DNA from: Ampullaceana balthica
Lineage: Eukaryota > Mollusca > Gastropoda > Lymnaeidae
Assembly (NCBI GenBank): GCA_944989445.1
Contig: CALYLW010000018.1
Coordinates: 842,430-906,429, forward strand
DNA length: 64,000 nucleotides
Reading direction: 5' to 3'
The first letter of the stretch is position 1. Every line of letters starts with the position of its first letter. The translations under genes and the position numbers were made by a program. The notes under the pieces are model-generated. The model had not been told where the DNA came from, ran no database searches, and saw nothing but the letters and a program-made list of their open reading frames with translations. Below are positions 62,215 to 64,000 of the stretch, one piece after another.

Positions 62215-64000
62215 TCATCGCCCTTCGTCCCACCTGGGGCATAGGACACGAACAAAGGTTCTCCAGGCATCCCGGTCCTGCACCAATCTTTATATCTGCC
62301 CCCAGCTGTGCCCGCTCATTTTGGTGTGTGCCTCCAGTTCCCTTCTCCAGGTCATTTTGGGACGAACTCTTTTTCTCTTGCCTTGGGGGTTCCATGTGAG
62401 GGCTTGTCTCACAATGCTGGATGTAGGTTTTCTGAGAGTGGGGCCAATCCATCTCCATCTTCGCTGGCGTATTAGCTCATCCACTGGCTCTTAATGTGTG
62501 CGTTGCCAGAGGTCTTCGTTGGTGATGACATTGGGCCAGCGGATTCGGAGAATTGTTCGGAGACATGTGTTTATAAAAGCTTGAAGCTTTTTTGAAATGG
62601 CTGCTGTTATTCGCCATGTTTCTGCTCCATACAACAAGACAGGCTTTATTGTGGTGTTAAATATCCTGACCTTGGTATGGAGAGTCAAGTTGTTACAGTT
62701 CCAAACTTTTTTTAGCTGTTTAAATGCTGTTCTTGCTTTGCCAATTCTCATTCTTACATCGGCTTCAGTCCCTCCTTGTGTGTCAATGATGCTTCCAAGG
62801 TATGTGAAGCTATCTACCTCCTCGAGATTTTTTTCAGTGTTATTGGAGTGTTGCTTGATGTATTTATTTTAAGGACTTTGCTTTTTCCTTTATGGATGTT
62901 CAGGCCAAGGCAAGCAGAGAATTGTGCTACATAGTTGGTTTTCTCCTGCATCTGTTGCTGTGAGTGCGATATTAATGCCAGATCATCCGCAAAGTCCAGG
63001 TCATCAAGTTGTTTCCATAGTGTCCACTGGATACCATTTCTCTTCTGCTCTGTAGGCATTTTCATTATCCAGTCGATGGTTAGCAGAAATAAGAATGGTG
63101 AAAGCAGACACCCCTGTCTGACTCCGGTCTGTGCCCCAAAAGCCGCTGTTGTTTGTTGGCCATGAACAATTCTACATGTAAGCCCTTCGTATGAAGCCTT
63201 AATTATGTCAGTCAGCTTTTGTGTTATCCCATAGTGTCTTAGTAACTTCCAGTAACTTGTTGGCCTGTCAACACTATCGAAAGCCTTCTCATAGTCAATA
63301 AAGTTGATGTATAGTGGTGATTTCCACTCCAGGGATTGTTCCAATATAATTTTCAGGGTGGCAATCTGGTCAGTGCATGATCTATCTTTTCTAAAACCTG
63401 CTAGTTGGTCTTTAAGATGGGTGTCTATTTCGTCCCTCATTCTGTTTAGCAGCACTCTGTTAAATACTTTGCTTGGTATGGATAGCAGAGTTTTCCTCTA
63501 TAGTTGGAGCAGGAGCTAAGATCTCCTATCTTTTGGGAGCTTAATGAGATGTCTTTCTTTCCACTCCATCGGAATCTGTTCTTCCTCCCATATTTTCTTG
63601 AAAAGAGTGTGTAGCATTGCCGAGCTAGTCGTAATATCTGCTGCCAAGGCTTCTGCTGGTATTCTGTCTGGACCAGCCGCTTTGCCTTTCTTTAGTTGTT
63701 TAATTGCTCTGTTTATCTCTTGTTTTGTGGGTGTGCTGCAGTCTATTTCTAGGTCTTGTTCTGCTGACTCTATGTTGAGTTTGTATTGTGGGGCTTGTTG
63801 GTTGAGGAGTTCTTCAAAATGTTCTATCCATCTTTTTTCTGACCCTCTTCATCAGGTATAGATTTCCAATCTTTAGTTTTAACAGGTCTCTCTGGATTTT
63901 TAAACTTTCCGGATAGCTTTTTTATTGTACTGAATAGTTCTCTTGTGTTTCCATGCTAAGCTGCCTCTTCCGCTTCAAGTGCTAATCCTTCTATGTAGTT
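62215..64000 (-). mobile_element. LINE with reverse-transcriptase domain, runs off the window
   Basis: Minus-strand motifs in order: LKKGKAAGPDRIPAEAL (63690 region), WKERHLIKLPK, QLAGFRKDRSCTDQIATLKI, INFIDYEKAFDSVDR (catalytic motif A), TGVRQGCLLSPFLFLL, then FADDLALISHSQQQMQ (catalytic FADD). After a frameshift near 62814 come VRMRIGKARTAF and LLYGAETWRI. After a stop near 62491 come RRWRWIGPTLRK and GKRKRVRPKMTWRREL, ending ...CPRWDEG. Non-LTR retrotransposon, inactive in this copy. Confidence 0.88.

Overview
The window is animal nuclear DNA, most likely from a mollusc and probably a gastropod. It has introns, C2H2 zinc-finger fingers with standard linkers, an intron-rich organic anion transporter gene, Penelope-like elements, a tRNA-derived SINE, Helitrons, hAT elements and many minisatellites. 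No bacterial features were seen. The species cannot be named from the sequence alone.

Layout. (1) 1-1457 (+): a three-exon gene for a small secreted, cysteine-containing peptide. (2) 3831-10136: a second copy of that locus, broken up by a Helitron, a LINE fragment, a hAT MITE and satellites. Only its signal-peptide exon is still recognisable. (3) 10137-16200: Penelope-like ends, a foldback element, minisatellites and AT-rich sequence without genes. (4) 16211-45408 (+): one SLCO/OATP-type transporter gene in about 17 exons. All 12 membrane segments and the extracellular Kazal-type domain can be placed, and splice phases agree across almost all junctions. Its introns hold a Ginger-like transposon, a ~9 kb probable Helitron containing a hAT element that itself contains a LINE, several MITEs, a telomere-like array and many minisatellites. 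(5) 45409-52348: a decayed ZMYM-type hAT transposase with a LINE inserted in it, LINE fragments and a Penelope 3' end. (6) 52349-57404 (-): a zinc-finger gene with two homologous finger clusters (8 and 9 fingers) joined by exons of matching phase, and one apparent frame break. (7) 57405-64000: a 1.4 kb inverted-repeat element, a dispersed repeat family, and two LINEs abutting on the minus strand, one of which runs off the end.

The most unusual observation is in the transporter gene. At five exon ends the exon tail plus the 5' splice site has been duplicated in tandem (units of 38, 42, 38, 39 and 47 bp; 2, 2, 4, 41 and 9 copies). In the 39-bp case the unit is a multiple of three and 31 successive donors lie before the first stop, so each would add n x 13 residues in frame to the cytosolic loop before TM7. 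In one 38-bp case only the second donor copy restores the frame of the next exon.

The transporter, secreted-peptide and zinc-finger genes show no functional link; they are neighbours in a repeat-rich region.
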